From the NCBI RefSeq assembly GCF_030272615.1, contig NC_081413.1:331509302-331573301 (forward strand): DNA of 64,000 nucleotides, in the 5' to 3' direction. Positions 11,752-24,960 of the stretch are shown here, piece after piece. The translations under genes were made by a program, and so were the position numbers. Source of the stretch: Cryptomeria japonica. Its lineage: Eukaryota > Streptophyta > Pinopsida > Cupressales > Cupressaceae. The stretch's first letter is position 1, and every line of letters starts with the position of its first letter. The notes under the pieces were generated by a model. The model did no database searches. It saw only the letters and a program-made list of their open reading frames with translations, and was not told the origin of the DNA.

Positions 11752-13238
11752 CAAAATCAAACTCATTTAAACAAGGATATAAACATGTCGACCACTCCTC
11801 AAATTAACCCTTCAAAGATAATAAGCATATATCAAGATCCATGTGCATGAGAAGAAAAAACATAAAACATAATCCATCTAAAAATAAAGAAATATAGGTA
11901 ATAGAGGATTATTTATTGTATACCAAGAGTAGGGAATGAGATTAACCCTATAGGATACACCAAGCCACAATGACTCTCTCCAAGAAAAATCTCCTATAGA
12001 GGTCCATAATAGATTCACAAGCATATCCAAATGATAGTTTATCAATCTTCCTACTCAAACCTCATTAGAGAGTAACCATCTTAATAAAAGTATCTAATAC
12101 CCAAGAAAACTCTATTCTCAACCAAGTATCTAAGTACTCATGAGTATTTCTAACTAATCAATCCACTCTAAGATTGAAATGCAATAGCTCACTATCATGA
12201 TTCTCTCAAGCAAAAGATCAAGGTATTCATTACCAACAAAATTAACTATATTACTATCAAAACTGGAACCAAATGTGTACAAAATATAGGAACACATCAT
12301 GAAAATATGTATTAACATCTCTTCCCAATTAATGTATCCTTCTCCCAAGAGCACTTTTGTCATATCAAAACTCCAACTAATATTTAAAGTAAATCAAGTC
12401 TTAATATCAAACACTCTCTCAACCAAGGATCCCTTGTCAAAATTGACACCCCTCCAAAGACTACAAAAGTACTCAAAGGTGAAAGAAGATATCTATATAT
12501 CCAATCAAAGTACTCTCACTACATACAAAAACCATAAAACAATATTTTTCTTATGACTACCACAACCACTACAAAAGGTTATCCATCACTAAGTGACAAA
12601 TCGACATCACTACCAAAACCTCTATCTAAATTTTTATACTGAGCTAACAATGGTATTGTTATAACCATCTTCTAAATTCATATCACCAATGTTCTACATG
12701 CATTCAACTACAATACTAGTATCTCAAGAGAATAAAGAAGAACAAAAATCTCCAAGTCAAGAGATAAACCCCAAAACCATCACTATCAAAAGCTCCAACT
12801 AAATTATGCAACCAATATATCCATTGCATTATGAAAACAAGCTACAAGCCCCAAAAAATAACTATCTAGGCACTCTAATCATCCATCCACTCATCCCAAT
12901 TCAACATACCGATGCACAAATAACCATAGAAAAGGTCAATTGAATAAATCTACATTAACACTAAAAGGACTTATGGATATAGACAATCCACGTCTGAGTC
13001 ATTTTATAACCAATGGGTGATTAGCTAATAAGTTATAAATTTATAAATTTTATAAAAAAAAAAAAAACATTCAAACTCGTCATCAATTTAGAAATCTACA
13101 AAACTAAGATAGCAAATAATATAACCTATAAATCTCTTGTGACTCAAGCAATAGATCAAATCCAAATTAATTTTTTAAATAAATATACAATGAGTTTATA
13201 TGTCGGTTTTGTAATGAACCATAGAAAAATAATGAAAA
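11752..13238. other. AT-rich intergenic DNA, nothing recognised
   Basis: The stretch contains only short, unsupported open frames (for example 12154-12363 and 12299-12556) with low-complexity composition. I see no convincing motif. Confidence 0.4.
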
Positions 13239-13938
13239 TGTAATATCCCTATTCCAAACCTAAGAATTATTTAAATATAGAAAATAAAGAAACAAAATAC
13301 GATGAAAGATTCAAAAAATATTACTAAATTCAAACCTTGGATGTATTTGATATGCTCTTGAATGCTTAATGTGAAATTTTTTGTTGCTCTTTAATTTAGC
13401 ATTATGTATCTATAGATTAATCATTCATTCATGATTTGATAAAGGACCAAAGTTTGATTTATAGATTTTTGAACATGAGTATGTAAGGCAAGGATTTAAG
13501 CTTTCAATGGACAGTGAGATTAATTGAAATAAGTGGAGAATCTCCACTAACTAAGAAGAGTTGTGAGGGCTCTTTAGTGGGATCTAATATGGGTGAGGAA
13601 AATTAGCATATTTTGTTAGAGCATATTTAGCTATTAGTTGATTTTTTACAACTAGTTACGCTTTTTTGCTTAAGTTCACTTAGGAGTGCTTTCTTCTAAT
13701 TTAGCTTTTGTGCATATAGTTTAGCTAGAATTGAGATTTATTTAGCTCCTCATGCTTGTACTTTAGTTCTCCTAAATTTAGCTTTGTACTTTCTTTATAA
13801 TCACCTCATTGTACAATTATAATTCATTATGTATTCTTTGTCTTTGAGTAATATAGCATTCTTTTGTGCAGCTCTCGTTTGTGGAAGGTGTTCTTGTTTG
13901 TTGTTTGATCTTGCAGGCTTGTGTTGCAAAATTCAACA
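13239..13938 (+). repeat. probable LTR followed by a primer-binding-site match
   Basis: The block opens TGTAATATCCC and closes ATTCAACA, followed directly by TATTATCAGAGCTTTGA, a good match to the initiator-Met tRNA site. U5-like sequence (CTTTATAATCACCTCATTG, then ATGTATTCTTTG) precedes the end. About 700 bp fits a small LTR. The DNA after it (13939-14827) has no recognisable gag, so this is a 5' LTR whose element is lost or too decayed to see. Confidence 0.5.
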
Positions 13939-14827
13939 TATTATCAGAGCTTTGAAACTTCAACAACTTTTTGATTTATTTTGGCTGATTATTTATGGAT
14001 GGATTAAAAACAAAGTTAATATGGATGAGCTATAATGAAATATGAGTGGATGATTAGATTTTTAATTATTTTATGAGAAATAAATAAAAATTAAATTTTT
14101 TTTATTTTAAAATGAATAGATGGGTATTAGTGTAGTTAACAATAAAATATAAATTATTAAATTAATTAGATGTGGTAAATAAAAAGGGAAATGAAAATGA
14201 AATGAGAAAAATTTGGCATGGTATTAAGATGTGATGCTAGATGTCACACTAGATGGTGGTAAGAAATAAGTATATGTTTTACCCCTCTTTAAAACAACAT
14301 TGTGAAGTAATAGTAAATTAGATATGGGCACACAATGGGATGAGATAACATGTCCCAAGTATTTTAGAATATATTGATGATTTAGGTATATCTCTCAAGA
14401 GGATGGGTGGGTTCGAAGAACACAACTTTTCTCTTAAGATGGATGAAAGAGGAATAAAATAGTTATGGATGAATGGAATAAATAGCTGAATTTAGGTATT
14501 CATGGTGGGGTGAATAGATTAGTGATGATGGATAGAGTTAGTTAAAATATGGATGCTAAGGATGAAAACATCAATGATGAATGGAATAGAGAATTAATAA
14601 AGGGTGAATATTGTATAAATAATGGGGATAGGTGAATTTTTAATTTTTAAATTTAGAAGAAATAGATGGATATGATGGATACATTAAACAATTAATACTT
14701 TTTTATATTTTTATTTTTAAATAATTTTTATTATTTTTTATAATGATAAACAGTCATTAGAAATCTATTTTCAAACACTTTTTATTTAGATGTGTCAAAA
14801 AATTAGCTTTCACCTTTAACAAGTTTA
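13939..14827. other. AT-rich DNA after an LTR, no coding signal
   Basis: This is A+T-rich sequence with many ATGGATG-like words and homopolymer runs. No protein fragment was recognised. It may be the non-coding interior of the element begun at 13239. Confidence 0.35.
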
Positions 14828-15130
14828 TGTTAAGCGCACAGATATGCTGAGAAGAGGGGAGAATTAGTATATGTCAATTTTCACTTCAAACTTAAAGTAA
14901 GATCAATACCATTTTTGCATCTCACATTATCATTAGAACAACTATACAAGTGATAAGAACAACCACACATCAATACATACAAGGGGAAAACCACAAAGAG
15001 AAAAGTTTCTTGGATCTACTACCCAAATCAAGCCTCACAAAATAATAAAATAAGTTACAATGATTTTGCAGGAACCAACCTACAAAAGACATCAATCCTC
15101 TAATCCAAAGGATTGAGCACCAATTCAAAC
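14828..15130 (-). repeat. copia-type LTR remnant, minus orientation
   Basis: Read on the minus strand, the U5 pattern shared with other copia LTRs here appears: a TTTGTGGTTTTCCCC stretch near 14980 and an end with CTCCCCTCTTCTCAG followed by GCGCTTAACA. The edge at 14828 (TGTTAAGCGCAC on the plus strand) fits an LTR end. The other edge is not clear and could extend to about 15.5 kb. The adjoining DNA lacks a good primer-binding site. Confidence 0.4.
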
Positions 15131-16093
15131 TAATGAGGTACCACCCTCAAATACAAGGAAGATATAGGAAATATAAAAAATATGTCATGCAGACCTTCCA
15201 AGCTCAAGAATCATCATCTATCTAATATTATATGCTTCAGAAAACTCTCATAGTGTATATAGGATATGCATCTTAGTTTGTATACCGCGCAATATATATA
15301 CTTCTCTTTATTGAGTGCACATCCTGCATGACTTCTACCACTTTTACATACATTGAAATGGAACTGATTGTCATTATATATGCATTCCAATATTATGTAC
15401 GTCATATCTACCTAGAACTTAATTCAATGTCTGCAAATCGACCAGGGATAAAATCCTTAATCCAAACATGTAGTCATCTTGGTCCCAATGTGTTATACCA
15501 CAAGTTCACATTATGTGTAACCCAACATGAATTGAACTAGTCCCAATCTACCTTCACACGCTTCCTATAGGTGGCACGCATTTCCTTTCTCTATTGCATC
15601 CAATGAAAACATATACAAAGTCAATAAGCTAACATAATGTACATTTTGTCATTTCTAACATTCTATCTACTCAACCAAATCATTTGAACTTGGATATAAC
15701 ATGCTTTATCTGTAAATTTATTTCCAAATTGTAAGTCATAATTACCAATGGTGGTAGAATGCAATACCAAAAACCATGACACTCCAACATAATACAAATA
15801 TTGTCTCTGAGAAATAGACCTCAAGAACCTATCACAGACACTTCCAAACCTTCTCAAATACCCTAGACAATCAGGAGCGACTAATATTGATACATGATGA
15901 TAAAATTAAGAGAATTGTCCAACAATACTAAACTCTATCCTTTGATTAATCAAATATTCCGACATAACACCATATTTTTTACATCAATTACAACACTATC
16001 TTCAACATTTTATTCAAGTTACAATATGTTAGAAAACTTTTTCAAAGTGTAACCATGTAACAATACTTGAAGGATTTTCATTATTAAAATTTA
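15131..16093. other. AT-rich DNA, nothing recognised
   Basis: Short unsupported frames only (for example 15214-15405 and 15663-15857). It may include the rest of the LTR remnant on its left and the 3' non-coding part of the gypsy element on its right. Confidence 0.35.
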
Positions 16094-16860
16094 TTGTTTT
16101 CCCTCTTTTTTTATAGGAGTGGTCTTCCACATTGTTCAATATTCCCATACCACTTAGGGGAGTCGATATACACAATAGTTTTGATGGGGTGCACCTATCT
16201 TGGTAAGTATGTTCTCAAGTTTCTTGTTCGTAACTTTAATTTTCTCATTGGCTTGTGGATTACATGGAGAAGGTTTATAATGTTGAATCTTGTATTCATG
16301 GGTAAATGCAAAAATCAAGTCAAAAATAAATTATGGTCATTGATTACTTACAATCTTTTGGTACACCAAACCTTGCAAAGATTTTGATATGCAAAAACTC
16401 TACTACTTTAAAGTCTCGTGCATGTTTCAATGCCACAACCTCAACCCACTTAGTGACATAATTTATGGAAACCAAATATACTCTTTGTTTCTATATGGAG
16501 AATTGATATGTCCCACAAAGTCTAACCCCCATTGATTGAAATGTTCAATGGATAGATGTGACTAAAGTGGCATCTCATTAGAATGCATTAGCCCATCCAT
16601 TGACATTTACCACAATGATGAACATACTCCTTGCAATATTTATAAAGTCTATGCTAGTAATAATTGAAAGGATTTTTTTTACAATGTTTAGCTGCAGAAT
16701 ATCATGCACATGGTTTTGTATGAGATGTTATAAGTACATAGAAGACATCATCTTCAGCTACACATCAATGTATAACATTATCAATCCTAGTGTGGAAGAG
16801 AATCCTATCAATCCAAGTGCATTGTCCACCAAGGCCAACAATTTTCTTTTGATCCCGAGA
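16094..16860 (-). pseudogene. gypsy integrase remnant
   Basis: The minus-strand reading shows an HHCC-finger remnant (YCKECVHHCGKCQ, near 16600-16650) and then core fragments such as GLDFVGHINSPYRNKEYI. Further down are FLHIKIFARFGVPK and HPQANE-like words near 16235-16290. Integrase would insert element DNA. Stops and frame changes occur throughout, so no protein can be made. Confidence 0.7.
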
Positions 16861-17163
16861 AAATAAATATGGGCGAAAATTAAAAGTAGCTAGATAATTA
16901 TAAATATCAACAAACCAAGGACTTTTAATAGAGAATGCAAAAATATTCTCATCAAGAAAGCCATAATCAACTAGAATGAATTCATCAACGTTTAGTAACT
17001 TGGATAAGAAATCGACAGCAACATTCTCATGTCTAGGCTTACCAAGTATAGTAATAAAAAATTCTTGTAATAATAATAATCATCTAATAACTCTCTCAAA
17101 GATAACATGTTTATTTATTGATTAATGAATTGTGAAATGATTAGGATGAACAAACTTTGTATA

Positions 17164-17460
17164 TCATGTGATATAATGATGAAATATATTAATTGCATAC
17201 AAAATAGCTAATAACTCTTTCTCAATTACTATATAATTTATCTTAACACTAGTGAAATTTGTGCTTATGTAATAAATCGAGTAATAATATGCACCATCCT
17301 TTTGGCCTAATACTTCTCTTGCAAAAGTATTAGAGGCTTCAATGTGGATGTGAAATGATAATTCCCAATTAGGGCCTTGCATAATTGGTGTAGTGACGAG
17401 ATTTTCCTTAATGGTCTCAAAAACATGATAATATTTGGTCCAAAAAATAACTATCTTTCC
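17164..17460 (-). pseudogene. gypsy RNase H remnant
   Basis: The 72-residue minus frame at 17164-17382 reads PNWELSFHIHIEASNTFARE, LGQKDGAYYYSIYYIS, then VIEKELLAILYAINIFHHYIT. This is the gypsy RNase H pattern (family form WELPFHIHTDAS and EKEFLAVVYAI). The first catalytic aspartate (usual TDAS) is glutamate here (IEAS). Confidence 0.8.
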
Positions 17461-17639
17461 CTGGTAAAATAAAAAGTGGTTAAGAAATTTTATTGAAATC
17501 TTGAATGAATGTCCTATAATTATATCCTTCCTGTCCTAGGAAACTATGAACATATTTTTAACAAGTAGATATAGGTGAATCTTAGATAATTTGTACTTTA
17601 TTTTGATCAACCTCAATACCATTAGAAGAAATGTAATGA

Positions 17640-18230
17640 CCCAATACTATATATTTAATTATTAAAATGTAACATTTTTCGTAATTAAGAAAAAGGTTGG
17701 TAACTTTACATATATAAAGAACACAAAATTCTTCTTAGCTTCCTCATAAATATTACCATAAATAGTAAAATCATCAATATATAATTCAATGCAGTCATGA
17801 ATAAGATTGGAAAAAATACTCAAAATAGCCCTTTGAAAGCCCTTTGAAAACTAGTGTTACATATCCAAAGGTAAAATGTTATACACAAATGTTCCCAAGG
17901 TACAAATAAATATAGTATTTTAATTATATCCACTAAAATCGTCCAAGCACGAAAATAATTTTTTCCTCGTAAGAGTATCAAGCACTTTGTCAATAAAAGC
18001 TAAAGGAAAATGATCATTTTTAGTTGCTTTGTTAAGAGCTCTATAATCAACCACTTTTTAGAAGCACTACTACCAATAGTGAAACCCATTACCTATATTA
18101 AATTGGATAAATTAAACCTATATTTATTAACTTTTGAAATTCTTCTTTGACAATTTCACGTAAGATGCTATTCAATCTTCGTTGTGGTTGTCTCACTAGA
18201 TGACTTCCCTCCATATAAATATGGTGGTGC
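17640..18230 (-). pseudogene. gypsy reverse transcriptase remnant
   Basis: The minus strand carries VDYRALNKATKNDHFPLAFIDKVL near 17990-18060, FSCLDDFSGYN near 17930-17960, and GFQRAILSIFSNLIHDCIELYIDDFTIYGN near 17760-17850. YIDDF is the catalytic box. In-frame stops lie between these blocks. Confidence 0.85.
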
Positions 18231-19036
18231 AAGTGTCTAGATGTTTACCACATGTATCTTGATATTCCCATGTAAATGTAGCTATATGAGTTCTTATCAT
18301 AAAATCATTTTTTTATGTGTTGCTTAATTGTGAAATTATATTAACTGTTTTTTAGGTAAAATTTACATTGTTTATGATTGAGTAGGTCTAGATAAATTAA
18401 TAGCTATTGATTTTGAAATAAATGGTAATAATGGATAAGTAATGATTGTTTAATTTGAATAAATGTTTTATCAAACAAAATAAAACTATACAAACAATCA
18501 TGTGGTAATAATTGATGCAATGTGATGAAATGTTGTAGAGATTGTGAATCATCAATAAAGGAAAATTTTCAAATGGAAACTTATAATCTATACAAGAATG
18601 AAATATTGATTTTTTTCAAGATATCATTTGAATAATGCCTTTTTTGAAATAAATTAATGATGATAGCATCTTCTAACAGTTCATGAAGATTAAGACTTTG
18701 ATGAAGATTAAGACTTTGATCAATTGTTATAATAGGAAATTATTTTTCAATATCACTATTAACCCATAGTGGATCTTATGTTTCTAATAGAGGTTGTGTT
18801 GGAGGATACAATGTTAATTGTTACTTTTTTCCCCATTGGAAATAGCTATATTACTTATGAAGACATATGATGTGGCTAATCAAGGTCATCCTAGGATCAG
18901 AAGATATCCCTCTAAATTTATTTCATGCTGCAAAACTATAAAGTCAATTGAATATTCCCATGATTCAACAGAAATAATGACATCTTTGAAATCATACCTT
19001 TTGATTTTACTAAAGAATGATCTTTCACCTGAAGAA

Positions 19037-19321
19037 CTATAGGTGTAAGTTGAAGTCTTGAAGATGAAACTTTTCTTTAGTTTCACTAATCATAACATTC
19101 ATTATAGCACCCAAAATAATAAGTGTATTCAAATTAAAAATTTGACCAATACAAATTTGAATCATTGGACTCCCAAGATCAAAATACTTAAGAACTAAAA
19201 TATTTCCTAACATAATATCTATATTTTTTTTCCATTGACTTGAACAACCTTGGGATCTTGTTTCTTTTTGTATTTCCTTGTACATAATTCCTAAACTATG
19301 TAAGTATTTTACTACTTGCAA
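19037..19321 (-). pseudogene. gypsy aspartic protease remnant
   Basis: The 94-residue minus frame contains LGSPMIQICIGQI and NTLIILGAIMNVMISETKEK. The second block aligns with the protease active site, where families have D-L/S-G-A. The aspartate is replaced by isoleucine, so the site is dead even without the surrounding stops. Confidence 0.6.
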
Positions 19322-20279
19322 AAGAGGAATTTTGACACATACATTTCTTAATTGATTAGTGAGATCAAATTGTACATTAGAAAGTTCATTTTGAGCAGGT
19401 CAAGAATGAAATTGATCTCGATATGGAGGTGGTGTCAGTTCTACTATTATTTTATCAAGACCAAGTTGAGATTCTTCAAGTTCCTCTTGTGATTCCTCAA
19501 GTTCAATATTTACAAGATATTTTGGTTCTTGAATGGTTTTTCTCACCAACATTGTATCCCATTAATATATAGTGTATTGATAAGATAGTTTGGATATCTA
19601 GATACTTCTTTATTATACATAGGTTGGTGAATCTTATTATTATTTGAATTTGATGTGGTTTGTGTATGCATTGATGTGGCCCTTCATGGTTGAGATGAAT
19701 TTTGTGATTGATTACTATATGTTGGTAGTATAGGTGGTAAAAATTATTGTTTTGGTAATTGATATGAATTATAGTAGGTGTAAGATATGGTGGATATTGT
19801 GGAAACTATGGTAGTCTCTCCCTCCATGATTGTTGGCAATATAGTTGCAGGTATTGATTTGGTCACTAAGGATAGGATATGATTGTTGCGAGCCTCCATA
19901 CCATTCTAGTGGAGTAGAATATGGAAATTGTCACTTGGTCCCATAGAATTGTAGGATGCATTCAAATCATTGAGCATACCTAGTGACATATTTTGTGCTT
20001 GCCAAGATCTCCTTTGACCCAAGTAATAAACGAGTTCTTCAATATACTATGTTTCCATCACATATATAGCTAATGAGCATAAAAAATAATTTCTAATAGC
20101 ATCCTCTAGAGAAGACATATTAGTTTTATTATAAGAGCATTATTTACTAGTATGTCTCTTATGACAAGTAGGATGGAAAATAGCAAGTGCTTTTTCAGCC
20201 TCTTCCTATTTCTTATGTGTATACAAAGTATACTTTCTAACTTGTATGACTCAAGAGATCTACAACATGAAGTAATGTA

Positions 20280-20760
20280 TTTAACTCTTGCTTCGTAATA
20301 TCAAATGTGCCACCTTGATAAACTTATTTACTAGAATAACTCCTTAAAGTTCAATGGGATCTTGAATCATTCCTAGAAAATTCACAAATTTTATCAAATG
20401 CAAGTTTAGAAGCATCTCCACCATCTATAAGATTCAAAGCATCAATACATTTATCATGAATATCTCTTAGAAAAATTATTTTAGTAGCCTCATTTGGTAG
20501 TCTTGTTTATCATATTCTTTGAAACTAACTAAGGATTGTTCAAGAAAATCCTCTATTGTTTCTTCTTCTCATTATGACATTTGAAAAATCTCACCTCGAA
20601 CATTTTTTACAATAATCATGATATTTTGCCAATAATCATTCATTCATATTACTCCATGCATGAATAGAGTGTCGTCCAAGACCCATGAACCACCATAATC
20701 CAACATTCTTTGATGTTGTTGGAAATACTTTAAGCTATTTAGCATCACTTTTGTATCATG
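20280..20760 (-). pseudogene. gypsy gag (retrotrans_gag) remnant
   Basis: The minus strand reads WWFMGLGRHSIHAWSNM, then a Y-H-D-YC block, then EEETIEDFLEQSLVSFKEYDKQ. This is the retrotransposon gag helical domain pattern (family form WFMGLGGNTI-W-M and EE-E-LEDY-ERF). Stops separate the blocks. Confidence 0.65.
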
Positions 20761-22480
20761 GCTACAAAACAACACATAAAATTCAAATAAAAACATGTCA
20801 AGATGTTCAATGAAAAGACCTCAAAAAAATTGGTAAGACTAAATGAGTTATATTTTTCATAGGTGCTTCCTCTTCAAGATTGATAATGGGAAATTGAAAT
20901 GCAATAGGGTAACTATTGGCCAAGGCTCAATCAACTTCATGATTATTTCCTTGTGCATCAACCATATTTCATAAGGTCCATGGTATCCAATGAATAGTTA
21001 AAGATGAAGGATGTGGTTATCTTTCTAACTTATTGCCTCTCACCACACCTTAAAGCATAGGATGCTCTAAATTGTTCTACAAGATATGATGGACTAAGAA
21101 GTTTCTTTGATGGTTTAGTTTTATCTAAATATTCAAATGGAATATGTGGTGGTGACTCGAGATCTATTGAATTTGTCCATTTGTGAATTCTATATGGGTT
21201 GACTCATTCACATTTTGTCTAGATCAAGTTCAACTAGCTTTCGTTTTTCTTGTTCTCTCAAAGGTTGTGGCTTAATCCCTCATGTGGGTTTCTTTTGATT
21301 TGACAAGCTACTTACAACAATTTATTCAATAAATATATATTTATCATCATTGACTTAATTCATGCATCTATATGATTTAAATGGTGCAAATCAAAGATTA
21401 ATACCTAAAAAGGTTGAAAATTGTGTAAACTTTCTCCTTGATGCACTAGTCCTTACTCAATTGACTAGGCTATCAAGTCTTTAATACCCTAACTTGTGAA
21501 ACATGTAGTGATGTTTCTTACACAAGGACTGGAGGTAAAGAATCAAGTTTAAAGAAATCCAATTTATTCTAGCAAATAAATGGTCAAAACTAAAATTCTA
21601 CCTTAAGTTTTGTCCTAAACTTTCTACAAGAATATTTCTACTATGAAAATAATTTGTTACATGAAAATAATTAATTATACTACATGAATATTGTTGTTCA
21701 ACTAAAAAACAAGAAACACTTTTCAACAAGAAATAGATTTATAAGCCACTCAAACTGAATGAGATGTAGATAGAAATTATTATAAGTAAAGCGTAAATCA
21801 GTGTACTCTTATGCATAAAAATAAATATGAAAAACCATTATAACTCACATGTCTATTTTAATAGTTTATAATTATGACATAACAATAACAAGATAATAAA
21901 TAAGGATCATGATACTCTTGTAAATAATACTCCAAACATAATGAAACGAAAAAAAAATTATAAGCCTCCCTTGAGTAGGCTCACCTCCCAATCTGCCAAA
22001 TGATAGATTGAATTTTTACAACTCCTCTTGATAAAAAATAATTATATCTCTTGTATTATTATTTGATTATTAGATATTACATTTCTCCATGCCATGATTT
22101 ATATGTCCATGATTCATAATAGCTAAACTATAGAAAGCTATAGAACATTATGTTGGCCTTTGGCTCATAACCATAGAGATAGATTTAGGTCTTATGGCCA
22201 CAATATTATTTTAACAAACTAATTTTTTTTTGGCTTGTAATTATAACAATAAAAAACATGTTGATAGCAAACATGACTCTAACACAAAAAAAAAAAAACC
22301 AAATAAGGTAGTAATGTTTTCACCAAAGTCCACATAACATCTTATATAGTAAGCGATCTATTTGATTGTTTCAACCATTCAACTAAATAGATTTGTACTC
22401 TTTCATAATATTATCTAATGCATATGTTATTTCTCTTAAAACATATTCAATGACTTCATTTTATATAAACTATTAATGGT
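20761..22480. other. AT-rich DNA upstream of the decayed gypsy element
   Basis: Probably includes the 5' leader and LTR of the minus-strand gypsy element, but no boundary, TATA box or primer-binding site could be fixed. No coding signal seen. Confidence 0.35.
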
Positions 22481-23719
22481 GAAAATGAGGGACTAGGGTG
22501 AGGATTAAATGTATAAGCATAAGCATACAAGGCTTCAAGGTTATCAAATTTTAGACATGTTTTTAGCCCATCAAAACCTCAAAATTTGAACCATAAACCA
22601 TAACTTTTAAACCATAGACATTAAACCTTTAGCCCTTTTTTTCCAAAAAAAAAAACTTAACATTGGAACTCAAACATAGACAAGTGAATTTAAATGCTAA
22701 ACAACAAGCACTAATTACTATTGCTAAACATTGAAGGTTGAACATATGACATTGTTACCTAAACCTTGGATGTGCAATGTAATCTTAAAAATGTTAATCT
22801 AAATCCTAAACCTAAATGTTAAACCTTCGCAAGTGACACTTTAACCCTAAACAATGAACCTTACTATTTAACCCTCTACGTAGACAACTAATTTGAACAC
22901 TAAATGATGATTACTAAACATAGACCAATAAATCTCAATGCTAAACATTGAAAATTAAACACTTCAAATTGAAAGTTGAACATCAAAGGTGAACCCCAAA
23001 ACCATTAACATTGAACATTGAATGATGAATGTTGAATGATGAATGGGAAGTATTAGACGCTCTATGTTGAACGCTAAACCTTAAATTCTAGATGGTAAAT
23101 GGTGAGAATTTTATCTTAAAAATTAAGCCTTGGACCATACGACCAAAGTTCTAATCATTAAATAATGAGACTAGGTTGTGAATCCTAAACCTCAAGCCTT
23201 AAATTGCTATAGTTAACCCTAAATATTCAACGATGAATGATAAACAATTAAATCTAAATGATAACATAGAATAGTAACCATTAAAGCTAAATACTAAATA
23301 TTGAATGCCTAAAGTTAACCTTTTAATGTTAACCTAACCTTAAACCTCATACTCTAAACCCTAATTACTAAATGTTGAATCCTAGGTCTTGATCACTAAA
23401 CATTGAATGATAAACCTTAGCATTGAAGATTATTATTAAAAAAGAATATAAAAGCTAAACACTAAGCACTAAACATAAGCAATTGAATATCAATGCTAAA
23501 CATTGAATGTTAATCAAAATATTGAAAGTCGAACCTCAAATGTGAACCATAAACCTAAAACCTTGAATCCTAAACTCAAAATCGTAGACCTTAAATGTTT
23601 AGCTCAAGCATTGACTATTGAAGCCTGAAAATTAACATTAGCACTAAACCTTGTATACAAATCATTGAAACAATGAATCTAAAATCTAAACATTAAATGT
23701 TGAACCCTTTAGCATTCAA

Positions 23720-24960
23720 AGTTGACAATCTTTTGCCTGCTCTACCTAATTTACACAAATGGGTATTGGATTCTTGGAATCCTAACATTGACAAATTCGT
23801 TTCCAAATTTAATAATCATTAGCCTACCCTGCCTAATTTACACAAATGGGTATTAACTCTTGAAGCTTAACATTAAGGGCAGCATCAAGCTCTTCCCTTG
23901 TGCAAGAGAATTCTTCTTTATATTACTTGACTATTCAAAGGATAGGGATGTGGTGTTTGATGATGGGTTGTGTATATGGGAAGAGCACTCTCTCTCAAAG
24001 AAGCCTTGGACTACTTCATCAATGTTAAATGTGTGAGTTCACATTATGAATTTTCCACTTTGATTCCAAGAAGATTTTTGCTATGGGGCCACTGGTTACT
24101 CTATTAGTCATTTATTGAAGATTGATCTTACCACTTCCTACATGGGTCGCTCTATATTTTCTTGAATCCCAATGGTAATTGATATCTCCAAACCTCTTCA
24201 CAAAGATGTTTTGATACCAGTAAGGGACAAGCCTTGGACACAAGAACTCGTTTTTAAGGTCTCCACTTTAAATCTTGATTTTGTATTATCATTGTCCACC
24301 TTGTTGTTGATTGTCCACATTCCAAGTGCAAGGGCATTATGACATGGTGGAAGAATACCGACAAAGATCACTTGACCATTAATGCCTCTAACTCTTAGAT
24401 TGATGGTCCTTCTTAGGATGACGATTCTTCTCAAGATATTGGTTGTCTTATGATTGGTGTTGCTCTATTGAGTCTCGTTGTTAATGTTCAAATGACTTAT
24501 ATTAGTGAGTCATAATAACCTTCTACTCTAGTTACTCAACCAGCTATGTCATTAGCTTCAACTATATTTTGACTTACTAAAAACATGATCCTTTAACCTA
24601 CTTTAGTTTGACTTTACTTTTTTTGTATTTTGCAAAATGTTGGGACCTCTATGGAAGAATAACCTTCACCACCATTTCTAGTCTTGTTCACTTCGTTGAT
24701 GCAATTTTCTAGACTATTTTACAAAGTTGGAAAAAAGGTCTTCCCAAATCTATCCCCAATCTCGTAATAGAGTAAAGAGTGTGAGATTGAATAGGGTATG
24801 GCATTACCTAGGTTGGATCCCTAAGATCCCTATTGAAATGTAGTTTCTCTTTGTGTCTTGTTCTGTTGTGTTGTTTTGTTTGTCTCATAACTCATGGTAC
24901 GCATCCCATTTGCATGTGGACATACCTTGTACGAGGGTTGAATCCCTTTCAAAACCTATT
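23720..24960 (+). pseudogene. LINE ORF1-like (DUF4283 and zinc-knuckle type) insert
   Basis: This block breaks the telomere-like field. In plus-strand frames I read VDISKPLHKDVLIPVRDKPWTQELVF, then a cysteine/histidine stretch (HLVVDCPHSKCKG) near 24290-24335, and TWWKNTDKDHLTINASNS near 24345-24395. These resemble plant LINE ORF1 proteins and related DUF4283 proteins. A near copy of GCCTNCTCTACCTAATTTAC occurs twice (about 23736 and 23822). There are several stops. The family assignment is from memory of the pattern, so moderate confidence. Confidence 0.45.

Larger units (their letters stand above)
16094..20760 (-). mobile_element. heavily decayed Ty3/gypsy retrotransposon, minus strand
   Basis: Reading the minus strand from 20760 down to 16094 gives gag, protease, RT, RNase H and integrase fragments in that order, which is gypsy order (integrase last). 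Every domain is broken by stops and frameshifts. The protease wording (NTLI-LGAIMNVM), the RT wording (VDYRALNKATKNDHFPL) and the HHCGKC finger resemble the Athila/Tat group of plant gypsy elements, which is an inference from remembered family patterns. No LTR pair could be assigned. This is among the oldest layers in the window. Confidence 0.8.
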
